Assembly (NCBI RefSeq): GCF_902806695.1
Contig: NZ_CADCXN010000001.1
Location: 1-64,000 of the forward strand
DNA length: 64,000 nucleotides
Reading direction: 5' to 3'
Source: Candidatus Methylobacter favarea
GTDB taxonomy: Bacteria; Pseudomonadota; Gammaproteobacteria; Methylococcales; Methylomonadaceae
A program made the translations under genes and the position numbers. Under the pieces are notes generated by a model that had not been told where the DNA came from, did no database searches, and was given only the letters and a program-made list of their open reading frames with translations. Shown here piece by piece: positions 18,762-27,945 of this stretch; position 1 is the first letter of the stretch, and the number at the start of each line of letters is the position of its first letter.

Positions 18762-21700
18762 TTATTTTGAATTGACTGATCCTGCTTCCGCAAGTTTCAC
18801 CGCCTCATTCAGCGTATTCATAAGTTCTTCCAGTTTGATGGGTTTGGTGAGGTATTTGAAGAATCCGGCTTTTATGCTTTTTTCAATGTCCCGAAACATG
18901 GCATTCGCGCTGAGTGCAACAATGGGAATATGCGCTGTCGCGGGATCTTCCCGCAAAATTTTCAAAGCTTCCATGCCGCTGAGTCCAGGCAGATTAATAT
19001 CCATCAGAATCATATCGGGCTGATGAGTGCGGGCAAGTTCAATGCCCAGCTTGCCATTTTTCGCCTGCAACAGGCGTATGTTGGGATAATCCGAAACAAG
19101 ATGCTCGACTAAAAGTAAATTGGCCGGATTATCCTCCACATACAGCAGGGTGCGTGAAGAGGCATCAGTCAGGTAGTGGGGAGCAAAAGCAAGGACGCCG
19201 GTTTTTTCATGCGCGGATTGCGCCGAAACATGTCTGATCAATTCAATCCAGAACTCGCTTCCTACGCCCACCGTACTTTCCACGCCGATAGTGCCGCCCA
19301 TCAGTTCGACAAGCTGCCTGGTTACGACCAGGCCGATGCCGGTACCTTCCTGAGCGCCGTTTTCCTGGCCAAGACGGTTAAATGGCTGAAAAAGCTGCCC
19401 CAGCATTTCAGGCGTTATGCCTTCGCCGGTATCGGTGATACTGATGCGGATACGCTCCGGAGAAATCACGCTGCATTTCACTTCGACCTTACCTTGCTCC
19501 CGATTGTATTTAATTGCGTTGGAAAGCAGATTAATCAGAACCTGTTTCATGCGGGTTCGATCTGCCATGACAAACAAATCACAATCAAATTCATGAAAGG
19601 ATAGCTGAATGCCCCGATTTTTCGCCTCCGGTTCAATCATGGTCTGACATTCATGCATGATTTCAATTATAGACAAGGGTTCCTGCGACAGCGACACTTT
19701 TCCTGATTCAATGACCGCCAGATCAAGAATTTCATTGATCAGGTCAAGCAGATACCAGCCAGCCTTAAGAATCTCGTGAAGCCTGACACTCTGGATAGCC
19801 GTGGGCGGAGGTGAACCTGCCTCCAATAACTGGGCAAAACCCAGGATGGCATTGAGGGGAGTGCGCAGCTCATGGCTCATTCGGGACAGAAAATCCGATT
19901 TCGCCAGATTAGCTTTTTCCGCCGCAGTTTTTGCAGCCTCCAGCTCGATATTATTTTCATACAGCTTTTGTTCAAAACGCTTCCGCTCGGTAACGTCGCG
20001 CGCGGCGGCAAATATGCCCAGCAGCTTTCCGCTCCGGTCATAAAAGGTAGCGGCATTAATGGAGACTACCTTTTCTGCACCATTTCTGGCTCGCGCTGTA
20101 AGCTCATAGTCGATAAGCTTTTTCTCGTTCAGCACCCGCTTGTTCACAGCTTCGGCGAAATTCGGGTCAGTGAAATAATTCTTGAACGATGTGCCGATCA
20201 GCTCATCGCGGGAGCAGCCGGTCAGCAGTTCCATCTGCTGGTTAACATCAGCAATAATGCCGAGCGGATCGATGGTAGCCAGCGCATCCACGTTGGATTC
20301 AATAAGCGAGCGGGTATTTAACTGCTGGTCGCGCAAACGTTGTTCAAGTAGCGCCTGTTCAGCCTCTATACGCTTGCGCACTGTAATGTCGCGTAATATG
20401 CAGGTGAAATAATGCTGCCCTCCCAACCACATTTCACTCACCGCCATATCTATAGGAAAGCTGCTCCCGTCTTTACGCCTTCCCTCAACTTCGCGTCCGG
20501 TATCGGCAGTGCGCTCCTCATCCGTGGCACTGTAAAATCCAAGCGAACCTTTGCCCTGGTTAAATTTCAGCTCGGGTATTAGCAGGCTGAAGTTTTGACC
20601 GATAAGCTCAACTGCAGAATAGCCGAAAATACGCTCAACTGCGTGATTTACAGTTTCAATCATGCCATCACGCTCATCGACAGTAAGAATGCCATCCACG
20701 ACTGTATCAAGGAGGGTCTGGATGCGCGCGGCGCTATTATTTAACGCCTGCTGGGCGGCATATTCTTGCGTTACATCGCGAAATACCAGCACCGCGCCGA
20801 TTACCTTACCGTCGAGGTCATGAATGGGAGCACAACTATCAGCGATGACGTATTCCTTGCCGTCCCGCGCAATCAATACGGTATGATTGGCCAGACCTTT
20901 TATGATACCGTGCTTTAAGGTTTCCATCACCGGAATAGCGGCGGGTTGACGGGTTTCCTGATTGATAATGTTAAAAACATCCGCGATCGGGCGGCTCCTC
21001 GCTTCCTGCAAAGACCAGCCGGTATATAATTCGGCGAGCGGGTTGAGATTAGTCACTCGTCCCTCGGCATCAGTAGTCATTACCGCATCGCCGATAGAGT
21101 TAAGCGTTACTGCCAGTTTCTCCTCCTTGACCTTCAGCTCAGCATTGCTTAGCTCGAGTTGCTTGTTAGCTGCTCTCTGCATTTCAAGATGCCGCTGAGC
21201 TTCCGCATACGCCAGAGCATCGAGCCGCCGCTGGGATTCCCGATACAGCAGAAAGCCCATTAACACCGCTATCAGCAGCCCTCCTCCGCTTATGACCGTG
21301 AGATTTACGAATAATCGCTGCATGCTTGTGTGAAACCGTGCATCGCGTTGCGCGAGTATATCATCCTCAACTTTAATAAACCGTCTTAACTCGTTGCGAA
21401 TGGAAGTCATTAATTTTCTGCCTTCTCCTCCTGAAAATACCTCTATCGAGCCTTGGGAATGCTGCTTATTAGACAATTCAATCGCCTCATCCAGAAGGGC
21501 TGCATGGGCTTCCACCAATGGTGATAATGCTTTAAGGCGCGCTATCTGCACAGGATTGTCCCGGGTCATCTGATATAATTCATCCATCTGCTGTTTAATA
21601 GTGCCGCGCACTTCCACACCCGGTTCGAGATAGCTTGCGTCACGGGTTAATAAATAGCCGCGCCGTCCGGTTTCCGCATTTTCCAATTTGGACAACAGGC

Positions 21701-21857
21701 TATTGGCTTTTTCTAATAACATGAAGCTGTGCTTGCGCCACGCCGCCGCTTCTTCGCTATGCTCGAAGGTAAAAAATGCCAGTAATAGGCCGATCCCCAA
21801 GACAATCAACAGGCTGACATCACAGAGCCAGGATATTTTTTTATAAAATGTTTTCAA
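18762..21857 (-). CDS. Hybrid sensor histidine kinase (CHASE3-PAS-PAS-PAS-HisKA-HATPase-REC)
   Basis: 1031 residues. An N-terminal membrane helix (about 12-30), a periplasmic CHASE3-like four-helix domain (NAETGRRGYLLTRDASYLEP) and a second membrane helix near 183-206 are followed by three PAS/PAC units (about 245-640). The kinase core has the H box SHELRTPLNAILGF with His662, the N box INLLSNAIKYN, and ATP loops DTGEGI and GTGIGLVVTRQ. A C-terminal receiver (LLYVEDNPANLLLVEHLV, MILMDINLPG, LTKPIK) ends the protein. The start is TTG, with an AAGGTAAG ribosome site before it. It is followed by a receiver-PAS protein, suggesting a phosphorelay; the signal is unknown. Confidence 0.92.
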   Translation of the reverse strand: MKTFYKKISWLCDVSLLIVLGIGLLLAFFTFEHSEEAAAWRKHSFMLLEKANSLLSKLENAETGRRGYLLTRDASYLEPGVEVRGTIKQQMDELYQMTRDNPVQIARLKALSPLVEAHAALLDEAIELSNKQHSQGSIEVFSGGEGRKLMTSIRNELRRFIKVEDDILAQRDARFHTSMQRLFVNLTVISGGGLLIAVLMGFLLYRESQRRLDALAYAEAQRHLEMQRAANKQLELSNAELKVKEEKLAVTLNSIGDAVMTTDAEGRVTNLNPLAELYTGWSLQEARSRPIADVFNIINQETRQPAAIPVMETLKHGIIKGLANHTVLIARDGKEYVIADSCAPIHDLDGKVIGAVLVFRDVTQEYAAQQALNNSAARIQTLLDTVVDGILTVDERDGMIETVNHAVERIFGYSAVELIGQNFSLLIPELKFNQGKGSLGFYSATDEERTADTGREVEGRRKDGSSFPIDMAVSEMWLGGQHYFTCILRDITVRKRIEAEQALLEQRLRDQQLNTRSLIESNVDALATIDPLGIIADVNQQMELLTGCSRDELIGTSFKNYFTDPNFAEAVNKRVLNEKKLIDYELTARARNGAEKVVSINAATFYDRSGKLLGIFAAARDVTERKRFEQKLYENNIELEAAKTAAEKANLAKSDFLSRMSHELRTPLNAILGFAQLLEAGSPPPTAIQSVRLHEILKAGWYLLDLINEILDLAVIESGKVSLSQEPLSIIEIMHECQTMIEPEAKNRGIQLSFHEFDCDLFVMADRTRMKQVLINLLSNAIKYNREQGKVEVKCSVISPERIRISITDTGEGITPEMLGQLFQPFNRLGQENGAQEGTGIGLVVTRQLVELMGGTIGVESTVGVGSEFWIELIRHVSAQSAHEKTGVLAFAPHYLTDASSRTLLYVEDNPANLLLVEHLVSDYPNIRLLQAKNGKLGIELARTHQPDMILMDINLPGLSGMEALKILREDPATAHIPIVALSANAMFRDIEKSIKAGFFKYLTKPIKLEELMNTLNEAVKLAEAGSVNSK

Positions 21858-21993
21858 AAACTTACCTTTATTCCAGTGGTAATATTCTACGATTAATACT
21901 GTAGTATAGTGAATGAATCAAATGCTGCCCCAGGTCAAAAAAGTCAAAAATAACAGCCTCATTTCCGGCTATCCGGGTAAACAGGCTGCGCTT

Positions 21994-22725
21994 TTAAGGC
22001 CGGACTGTTCGCTTATCGTACCGCACATTGCAGAGCAGGCGTTCTTGTTCACTTTTTACTACGTCATAACACTCACAGACGCGAGCTTTAAGGCCCGATC
22101 TGTCGAGGACGGAAATATGACCCCGGCGATAACTGATCATTCCGGCGCGCTGCAATTTCCCCGCCGCTTCCGTAATGCCTTCGCGGCGCACGCCGAGCAT
22201 ACTGGCTATTAACTCCTGGGTAATGGTCAATTCATTTGACGGTAATCGATCAAGCGTCAGCAACAGCCAGCGGCATAGTTGCTGCTCCACTGTATGATAT
22301 CGATTGCAAACCACATTCTGAGAGATGTGGACAATAAGCGCCTGCGTGTAGCTCAGGATTAAATTCATCATGGAGCGGGAGGAATTAAATTCGCTCAGCA
22401 AGATCTGCGCTTTAAGCCGATAACTATGGCCGGCCGTATTAACAACAGCCAGGCCTGGCAGGGTATCGCCGCCCATTAGCAGGGAAATGCCGAGCATACC
22501 TTCATTGCCCACCCCGATGATTTCTATGGACGAGCCATTTTCCATAATATTGTGCACGGATATAATAGCCGTAGTAGGAAAATAGATGTGTTGCAGCTTG
22601 GCTCCTGCTTCATAGAGCACTTCGCCGAGAGACAGGAAGATGGGATCTAAAAAAGGCGCGATACGTTCAAATGCATCCGCCGGCAGCGTGGCGAGAAGAT
22701 GATTTTGTATTTTGCTATTCGGCAT
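21994..22725 (-). CDS. Crp/Fnr family transcriptional regulator
   Basis: 243 residues. An N-terminal cyclic-nucleotide-binding-type beta barrel (FLDPIFLSLGEVLYEAGAKL, then GNEGMLGISLLMGGDTLPGL) is followed by a long helix and a C-terminal winged helix (LTITQELIASMLGVRREGIT). The Fnr-type cysteine cluster is absent, so it is not an oxygen-sensing Fnr, and the classical cAMP phosphate-binding RxA motif is not evident, so the ligand is unknown. It lies upstream of the hybrid kinase on the same strand with 136 bases between them. Confidence 0.88.
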   Translation of the reverse strand: MPNSKIQNHLLATLPADAFERIAPFLDPIFLSLGEVLYEAGAKLQHIYFPTTAIISVHNIMENGSSIEIIGVGNEGMLGISLLMGGDTLPGLAVVNTAGHSYRLKAQILLSEFNSSRSMMNLILSYTQALIVHISQNVVCNRYHTVEQQLCRWLLLTLDRLPSNELTITQELIASMLGVRREGITEAAGKLQRAGMISYRRGHISVLDRSGLKARVCECYDVVKSEQERLLCNVRYDKRTVRP

Positions 22726-22963
22726 ACATGGCTCAAAAATTGATTAAAAGCGCAATCCAAAAAGTATAAATATTTTCGTTAAATAAAACTGCTTGTACGT
22801 ATGCTGCAAAAACTCTACAACTTTAGCCTGATGCTTATCCTGGCCGCTTTTTTCAATATCCGATCCAGTGCTGTTCAAGCCTTAATAGTCCAGTTTAAGG
22901 AGGCAAATATATTTTTCGATAGTTGGGAAAAACTTTGAAATGTTGCACGCCAGGAATAAAAAC

Positions 22964-22991
22964 TTGACAGCCGATAGTGGTCTTTTATGAT
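22964..22991 (+). promoter_or_regulatory. Near-consensus sigma-70 promoter, antisense to the DUF1244 gene end
   Basis: TTGACA at 22964-22969, 16 bases, TATGAT at 22986-22991. The -35 is perfect and the -10 matches 5 of 6. It points rightward into the 3' end of the leftward DUF1244 gene, so any transcript would be antisense to it. No gene in this direction starts nearby until 23404. Confidence 0.45.
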
Positions 22992-23284
22992 GCTGGCTGT
23001 TGTTTACGCGCATACGCGGCTAATTGCTCGGCCGTCGCTTGGCGTTGAAATTTAGCTTGCCATTCCTTATAAGGCATGCCGTAAACAAGCTCTCGGGCTT
23101 GTTCATAATCCACCGCTACGCCCCGCTCTAACGCAGCTGCCGCATACCATTTCGCCAGACAATTTCGGCAAAAATCAGCCAAAATCATTAACTCAATGTT
23201 TTGAACTTCAGTATGCTCTTGTAAATGGCTGACTAAACGTCTGAACGTGGCGGCTTCCAATTCTGTTTGAATATTTTTATCCAT
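22985..23284 (-). CDS. DUF1244 family protein
   Basis: 99 residues. The sequence LADFCRNCLAKWYAAAALER with its CRNC motif, followed by AREL-VYGMPYKEWQAKFQ, is the signature of the small DUF1244 family. The two cysteines may bind metal. No function is known. It is a stand-alone gene with a CCATGGG start context and an AGGAAG ribosome site (leftward) before the ATG. Confidence 0.85.
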   Translation of the reverse strand: MDKNIQTELEAATFRRLVSHLQEHTEVQNIELMILADFCRNCLAKWYAAAALERGVAVDYEQARELVYGMPYKEWQAKFQRQATAEQLAAYARKQQPAS

Positions 23285-23403
23285 GGGCTTCCTCCAAAAT
23301 TTAGAATTATTCTAGCAGAAACTACTATCGGGTCATGTACATTCTTCGCTAAAGATTTTACAATAGAAAATATATCCAGTTTGCATAAGCCGTCCGCTCA
23401 TGT

Positions 23404-23754
23404 ATGAAAATTCACAGCTCCTCATTAGCTTTTTCACCTATTGGTTTTAATCGACAGCAGGTCGATAAAAACAACAAGGCACGAAACACAAATGCGGACA
23501 ATGAACTATCGATTGCTAAAAAAGCGCTTGACAAAAAAAAATCGGACAAGTCAATCGTGCCTGCCTATTCGTCAGCAGGAATCAGGCAAACTCTAATTAA
23601 TCCCGGCTCAAGCCTTAATGAGGCAAAACGGGATAACATTAACATTATTGATACAAGAACTTTAAGAGCGCTTACGGCCTACCATCAGGAGCTCAATAAG
23701 CCTCTTCAGGAACAGTCTGCCAAGTTGATCCAGGGAATAGATATTTATGCCTGA
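23404..23754 (+). CDS. Hypothetical protein
   Basis: 116 residues, unrecognised. No signal peptide or membrane segment. The first 60 residues are polar and lysine/asparagine-rich (low complexity around KKALDKKKSDKS), and the last part (DTRTLRALTAYHQELNKPLQ) is predicted helical. It lies 19 bases upstream of yciB on the same strand, so it may lead the yciB-yciI-bolA-parvulin run. No strong ribosome site was seen, which lowers confidence. Confidence 0.55.
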   Translation: MKIHSSSLAFSPIGFNRQQVDKNNKARNTNADNELSIAKKALDKKKSDKSIVPAYSSAGIRQTLINPGSSLNEAKRDNINIIDTRTLRALTAYHQELNKPLQEQSAKLIQGIDIYA

Positions 23755-23773
23755 CCTTACTTAACTACATAAT

Positions 23774-24310
23774 ATGAAACAGCTTTTTGAATTTTTTCCG
23801 GTTATTTTATTTTTTATAGTATTTAAGCTCTACGATATTTATGCAGCAACTGCTGTCGTTATTGTTGCCACTATTGTTCAGGTGACCTTCACGTGGTTTA
23901 AATACCATAAAGTTGAAATCATGCAATGGATTACTCTGGCTCTGATTCTGGTTATGGGAGGGGCCACCCTTTATTTGCAGGATGAGCAATTTATCAAATG
24001 GAAGCTTTCCATCATAGAATGGTTATTCGGCGTAGTTTTTTTAGGCAGTCAATTTATTGGCAAAAAACCAATTATTGAAAGAATGATGTCTGACAATCTA
24101 GCCTTGCCGTCGGTAATATGGAAACGCCTCAATACGATGTGGGGCTGCTTTTTTATCAGCATAGGCTTTATCAATCTTTATGTCATGTATAATTACAGCA
24201 CCGAGGACTGGGTTACTTTCAAAACTTTCGGCGTACCCGGATTAATGGCTGTTTTTATTCTGCTGCAAATGATTTTTTTATATAAATACATTCCGGAGGC
24301 AAAGGAATAA
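23774..24310 (+). CDS. yciB: Inner membrane-spanning protein YciB (septation protein A)
   Basis: 178 residues, five to six hydrophobic segments. Begins with MKQLFEFFPVILFFIVFKLY and contains the family stretches GSQFIGKKPIIERMM and WKRLNTMWGCFFISIGFINL. YciB (IspZ family) contributes to cell-envelope synthesis and septation in Gammaproteobacteria and some intracellular pathogens. It is followed 3 bases later by a YciI-like gene, then a BolA gene, an order conserved in many gammaproteobacteria. Confidence 0.95.
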   Translation: MKQLFEFFPVILFFIVFKLYDIYAATAVVIVATIVQVTFTWFKYHKVEIMQWITLALILVMGGATLYLQDEQFIKWKLSIIEWLFGVVFLGSQFIGKKPIIERMMSDNLALPSVIWKRLNTMWGCFFISIGFINLYVMYNYSTEDWVTFKTFGVPGLMAVFILLQMIFLYKYIPEAKE

Positions 24311-24313
24311 ATC

Positions 24314-24616
24314 GTGTTATATGCAATTGTCTGCGAGGACACGGCGGATAGTCTGGAAAAGAGGCTATCAGCTCGACCCGCCCATATTTCCAGGCTACAG
24401 GAACTTCAGAACGCCGGAAGGCTGCTTTTAGCCGGACCCCATCCTGCCGTGGATAGCGACAATCCGGACTTGGCCGGTTTTACCGGCAGTTTGATAATTG
24501 CTGAATTTGATAGTCTTCAGGATGCTCAACAATGGGCGAATGCAGACCCTTACAGGGAAGCCGAAGTTTACGCCAGGGTTTCAGTCAAACCTTTCAAAAA
24601 GATCTTTCCACAATGA
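24314..24616 (+). CDS. yciI: YciI family protein
   Basis: 100 residues, GTG start at 24314, 3 bases after the yciB stop. A small dimeric alpha/beta barrel with the YCII pattern: [42 protein letters not shown] at residue 41-42, [10 protein letters not shown] and [20 protein letters not shown]. The conserved His near residue 24 and Asp in the ADPY motif form the putative active site. The biochemical role is unknown. Its TGA overlaps the start of the BolA gene. Confidence 0.92.
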   Translation: MLYAIVCEDTADSLEKRLSARPAHISRLQELQNAGRLLLAGPHPAVDSDNPDLAGFTGSLIIAEFDSLQDAQQWANADPYREAEVYARVSVKPFKKIFPQ

Positions 24617-24891
24617 CATCTGAATTAATTAAACAAGCATTAACTGCGGCATTTAAGCCTGCACTAATAGAAATCATAGACAATAGCGCGGCACATGCCG
24701 GACATGCAGGCAGCCAAAGCGGCGGCGGTCACTTTCATGTCACCATTGTAGCTCAAGCCTTTGAAGGCAAATCCTTAGTTCAGCGGCACCAGTTGGTTTA
24801 TAAAGCGCTGGGCGATATGATGAAGCAGCAGATTCACGCATTAGGTATTAATGCCCTTTCACCCTCCGAAGATACTAAAGGAAGCTTGTAA
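24613..24891 (+). CDS. BolA family protein
   Basis: 92 residues. Class II KH-like fold: after the helix [20 protein letters not shown] comes a glycine/histidine insert ([14 protein letters not shown]), then the strand [20 protein letters not shown] and [20 protein letters not shown]. BolA/IbaG proteins work with monothiol glutaredoxins in iron-sulfur handling and in stress morphology; the sequence looks like the BolA type. The ATG at 24613 overlaps the yciI stop (translational coupling), and the stop directly abuts the parvulin gene ATG. Confidence 0.9.
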   Translation: MTSELIKQALTAAFKPALIEIIDNSAAHAGHAGSQSGGGHFHVTIVAQAFEGKSLVQRHQLVYKALGDMMKQQIHALGINALSPSEDTKGSL

Positions 24892-25893
24892 ATGAAAAAA
24901 AAAATAATCCCTCTGCTTGTGGCCGGTACCGTATTGATTGCCGGCTGTAATCAACAAAAAACTGCCGGTACAACGAGCACCTCTACGGCAACGCCTATTG
25001 AAAAAGCCGATGCTGTGGCCGTTGTCAACGGCCAGTACATCAGCAAATCCGCCCTTGCAGAGTTGGAAAAAGACATTGCCGAGCGTAGTCACGGACAAAC
25101 TTTCCCCAAAGAAAAATTAGTCGAGGAGTTGGTTCAGCGGGAATTGCTGGTTCAGGATGCCTTACAAAAAAACCTGGATAAATCGCCGGAAGTTATAGCC
25201 CAGCTTGACGTTGCCAGAAGATCAATACTTTCCCAGGCCGCTCTGCAAGACTTTCTTAAGGCTAATCCGGTAACGGATACGGATGTTAAAGCAGAATATG
25301 AGAGTAAGGTAGCCAGTGAAAAAGGTACTGAATACAAAGCGCGTCATATTCTAGTCAAGACTGAAGCAGAAGCTAAAAAGATTATCGCACAGTTAAACAA
25401 AGGCGCAGATTTTGCCAAACTAGCGAACAAGTATTCTCTCGATGCTAAAGAGTCGCAAAATGGCGGCGATTTAGGCTGGTTTGTTTCCACGCAAATGGTG
25501 GCTCCCTTTTCGGAAGCGCTGGTTAAACTTGAAAAAGGCCAATATACTAAAACGCCTGTTAAAACCCAGTTTGGCTGGCATATAATTTTAAAAGAGGATT
25601 CCCGTGTCCAAACCCCTCCTCCTCTAGAAGCAGTAAAAGAACAGCTTATGCCTTACCTGCAACGCCAAAAAGTCCAGAACATGCTGGAGGCTCGACGCAA
25701 ACAGGCCAAAGTAGAAATTCTGGTGCCGCTGACGGAGGAAAAGCCCAAACCTGAAACTTCTGCACCTGCCGTTACGGAACCTGCGGCTCCCCCAGCGCAA
25801 CCGGCTACTACAGGAGAAAGCGGTGAAAAAGCTGCTCCAGCTGGAGCAGTAAAAGAAACAAATCCGGCAACTCCTGCTGAACCCAAGAAATAA
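24892..25893 (+). CDS. Peptidylprolyl isomerase lipoprotein (parvulin/SurA-like)
   Basis: 333 residues. A lipoprotein signal with the lipobox LIAGC (Cys19) suggests anchoring in a membrane facing the periplasm. Residues about 40-130 form the SurA_N-like chaperone helices (AVVNGQYISKSALAELEKDI), and about 145-240 a parvulin PPIase domain: YKARHILVKTEAEAKKIIAQ, FAKLANKYSLDAKESQNGGD, LGWFV, FGWHIILKED. The last 60 residues are rich in Pro, Ala, Glu and Lys, an unstructured tail. It likely aids folding of exported proteins. It abuts the bolA stop and is followed by a strong terminator. Confidence 0.92.
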   Translation: MKKKIIPLLVAGTVLIAGCNQQKTAGTTSTSTATPIEKADAVAVVNGQYISKSALAELEKDIAERSHGQTFPKEKLVEELVQRELLVQDALQKNLDKSPEVIAQLDVARRSILSQAALQDFLKANPVTDTDVKAEYESKVASEKGTEYKARHILVKTEAEAKKIIAQLNKGADFAKLANKYSLDAKESQNGGDLGWFVSTQMVAPFSEALVKLEKGQYTKTPVKTQFGWHIILKEDSRVQTPPPLEAVKEQLMPYLQRQKVQNMLEARRKQAKVEILVPLTEEKPKPETSAPAVTEPAAPPAQPATTGESGEKAAPAGAVKETNPATPAEPKK

Positions 25894-25910
25894 ATAATTA
25901 CTGTATTTAA

Positions 25911-25937
25911 AAAGGGCGGTTTAACCGCCCTTTTTTT
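25911..25937. terminator. Bidirectional rho-independent terminator
   Basis: GGGCGGT (25914-25920), loop TTA, ACCGCCC (25924-25930), then seven T; on the other side the stem is preceded by a run of A. It ends the yciB-parvulin transcript and lies at the 3' end of the converging recJ gene. Confidence 0.92.
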
Positions 25938-27681
25938 ATATTACTTTTTCCAGATACTGCAAAACAAGCTGTATATTGCGAGTGCCCCTGAATTCATTTA
26001 TATCCAGCTTATAGACCGCATGAATCTGCCTTAAGCCCAGCCATTGCTCAGGTTTATCAATAAAAAAGGCAATTGCATCTATCAGGGAATTCTGACCGGG
26101 TTTTCTCAATACTAATTTAAGATGCCGCTGCCCGACAATACGTGATTGAATAACATCAAATACCCCTTCAAAAACAGGCTCCGGAAATTCCTGTCCCCAG
26201 ATACTGGCATTCTGTAACAGGTCAGCGAATTCAATTGTCATATCCTGTTCCGTCAACTCGCCATCAGTAACGATTTTTTGTTCCAGGTCGATGTCAGCCA
26301 GGCGTTTTCCTACCATCTCATCAAAAGCCAAGGCAAAAGGCGGATAATCATGCAATGTTAAAGTCATTCCCGCTGCCATCGCATGGCCGCCAAACTTGTT
26401 GAGCAATTTCGGATGCGCCGCCGCAATATCCGCTAATACATCGCGAATATGAAGGCCGGGAATTGAGCGTGCCGAGCCTTTTATCAGATCTTTGCCAGCC
26501 GGCGCAAATGCAATAACCGGGCGATGCAGGCGGTCCTTTATCCGAGATGCCAAAATACCGATAATTCCCTGGTGCCAGTTGGCATCGAACAAGCAGACAC
26601 CGGCAGGCAAATGATGTGCATCAAGCGTTTTCATTTCACTTAATAATGCTATCGCCTCCTTTTTCATTTGGCCTTCAATTTCCTTACGGTCATTATTCAG
26701 CTCATCAAGCTGTAGCGCCATGTCTTTTGCATGAACAGGATCTTCCGTTAACAGGCATTGAATCCCCAATGACATATCATCCATGCGGCCTGCGGCATTA
26801 AGCCTGGGGCCCAGTTTAAAGCCTAAATCCGCTGCCGTAATAGCATTATATTTTTTGCCCGCTAATTCAATGAGCGCCTTTAAACCCGGATGACAGCGGC
26901 CCGTGCGTATTCTCAACAGGCCCTGATAAACCAGAATCCGGTTAATCTGATCCAGCGCCACTACATCGGCCACTGTACCTAAGGCCACATAATCCAGTAA
27001 CTGGGCAAGATTCGGCTCTGGAATCTGCTTATGCTCGAACCAGTTCCGCTCTCTTAACCGGCTTCGTAAAGCCATCAGGACATAAAAAATCACCCCGACG
27101 CCGGCAAGCGCCCCGCTCGGAAATTTATCATCAGGCAGGTTGGGATTGACGATGGCATCTGCCGCCGGCAACTCATGCCCTGGCAGATGATGGTCGGTAA
27201 CCAGGACTTTTATGCCTGAATCCTTGGCTGTCCTCACCCCCTCAACACTCGATATACCATTGTCAACCGTAATAATAATGTCGGGAGTTTGTTGCTTGAC
27301 CAGTTCGACAATTTCAGGCGTCAATCCATAGCCATATTCAAACCGGTTGGGAACAACGAATGATACTTGCCCTGCTCCCAGCAATTGCAAACCCTTGACC
27401 GCGACGGCGCAACTGGTGGCTCCGTCAGCATCAAAGTCGGCTACTATGGAAATGCGTTGCTGCTCCTGGAAAGCTGTAAGCAGATGAGATGTCATCTCTT
27501 CCATGCCTGATAACAGCCAGGGAGAAGGCAGTTTTGCCAGAGTTCTGTCCAGTTCCGCCTTTGAAGTTAATCCTCTGGCTAGAAATATACGTTCCAGAAT
27601 GGGATGAAGATCGCCGAATTGAGCGCTTTTTTTTGGTACCGGCCGAGAAACTATGATTTTTTTTTCGCCTTGATAATACAT
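25936..27681 (-). CDS. recJ: Single-stranded-DNA-specific exonuclease RecJ
   Basis: 581 residues (E. coli 577). 5'-3' exonuclease for recombination and mismatch repair. Motifs of the DHH phosphoesterase core are present: VADFDADGATS, TVDNGISS, the DHH triplet in VTDHHLPG (Asp163-His165), and the C-terminal DHHA1 part GRMDDMSLGIQCLLTEDP and FGGHAMAAGMTL. It is convergent with the parvulin gene across a shared terminator and stands alone. Confidence 0.95.
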   Translation of the reverse strand: MYYQGEKKIIVSRPVPKKSAQFGDLHPILERIFLARGLTSKAELDRTLAKLPSPWLLSGMEEMTSHLLTAFQEQQRISIVADFDADGATSCAVAVKGLQLLGAGQVSFVVPNRFEYGYGLTPEIVELVKQQTPDIIITVDNGISSVEGVRTAKDSGIKVLVTDHHLPGHELPAADAIVNPNLPDDKFPSGALAGVGVIFYVLMALRSRLRERNWFEHKQIPEPNLAQLLDYVALGTVADVVALDQINRILVYQGLLRIRTGRCHPGLKALIELAGKKYNAITAADLGFKLGPRLNAAGRMDDMSLGIQCLLTEDPVHAKDMALQLDELNNDRKEIEGQMKKEAIALLSEMKTLDAHHLPAGVCLFDANWHQGIIGILASRIKDRLHRPVIAFAPAGKDLIKGSARSIPGLHIRDVLADIAAAHPKLLNKFGGHAMAAGMTLTLHDYPPFALAFDEMVGKRLADIDLEQKIVTDGELTEQDMTIEFADLLQNASIWGQEFPEPVFEGVFDVIQSRIVGQRHLKLVLRKPGQNSLIDAIAFFIDKPEQWLGLRQIHAVYKLDINEFRGTRNIQLVLQYLEKVI

Positions 27682-27945
27682 ACTGTTCCTGATAAAGCGG
27701 GCTTTACCAGCTTTATATTACTTGCTTGACATTATAATGATGGATTCATCAAGGAGACGGAATTTAATTCAATCGTAATAGTAAACTTTCACCCCATACT
27801 CAGATTAATGTGTTCCAGGCTAACATCCGGTGGACCGCATAACTTTCCGGATCCTATTCTGTATGATGAAAATAAAGCTTCCGATAATGAGAAGCCTGTG
27901 ACTTATTCATGGAACCAAACCATATTTTTCCGGAGGCTCAGTAGC

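Noticed and set aside
27720-27745. TTGACATTATAATG as a promoter between recJ and cysM
   Set aside because: The two hexamers are adjacent, without the required spacing of 16-18 bases.
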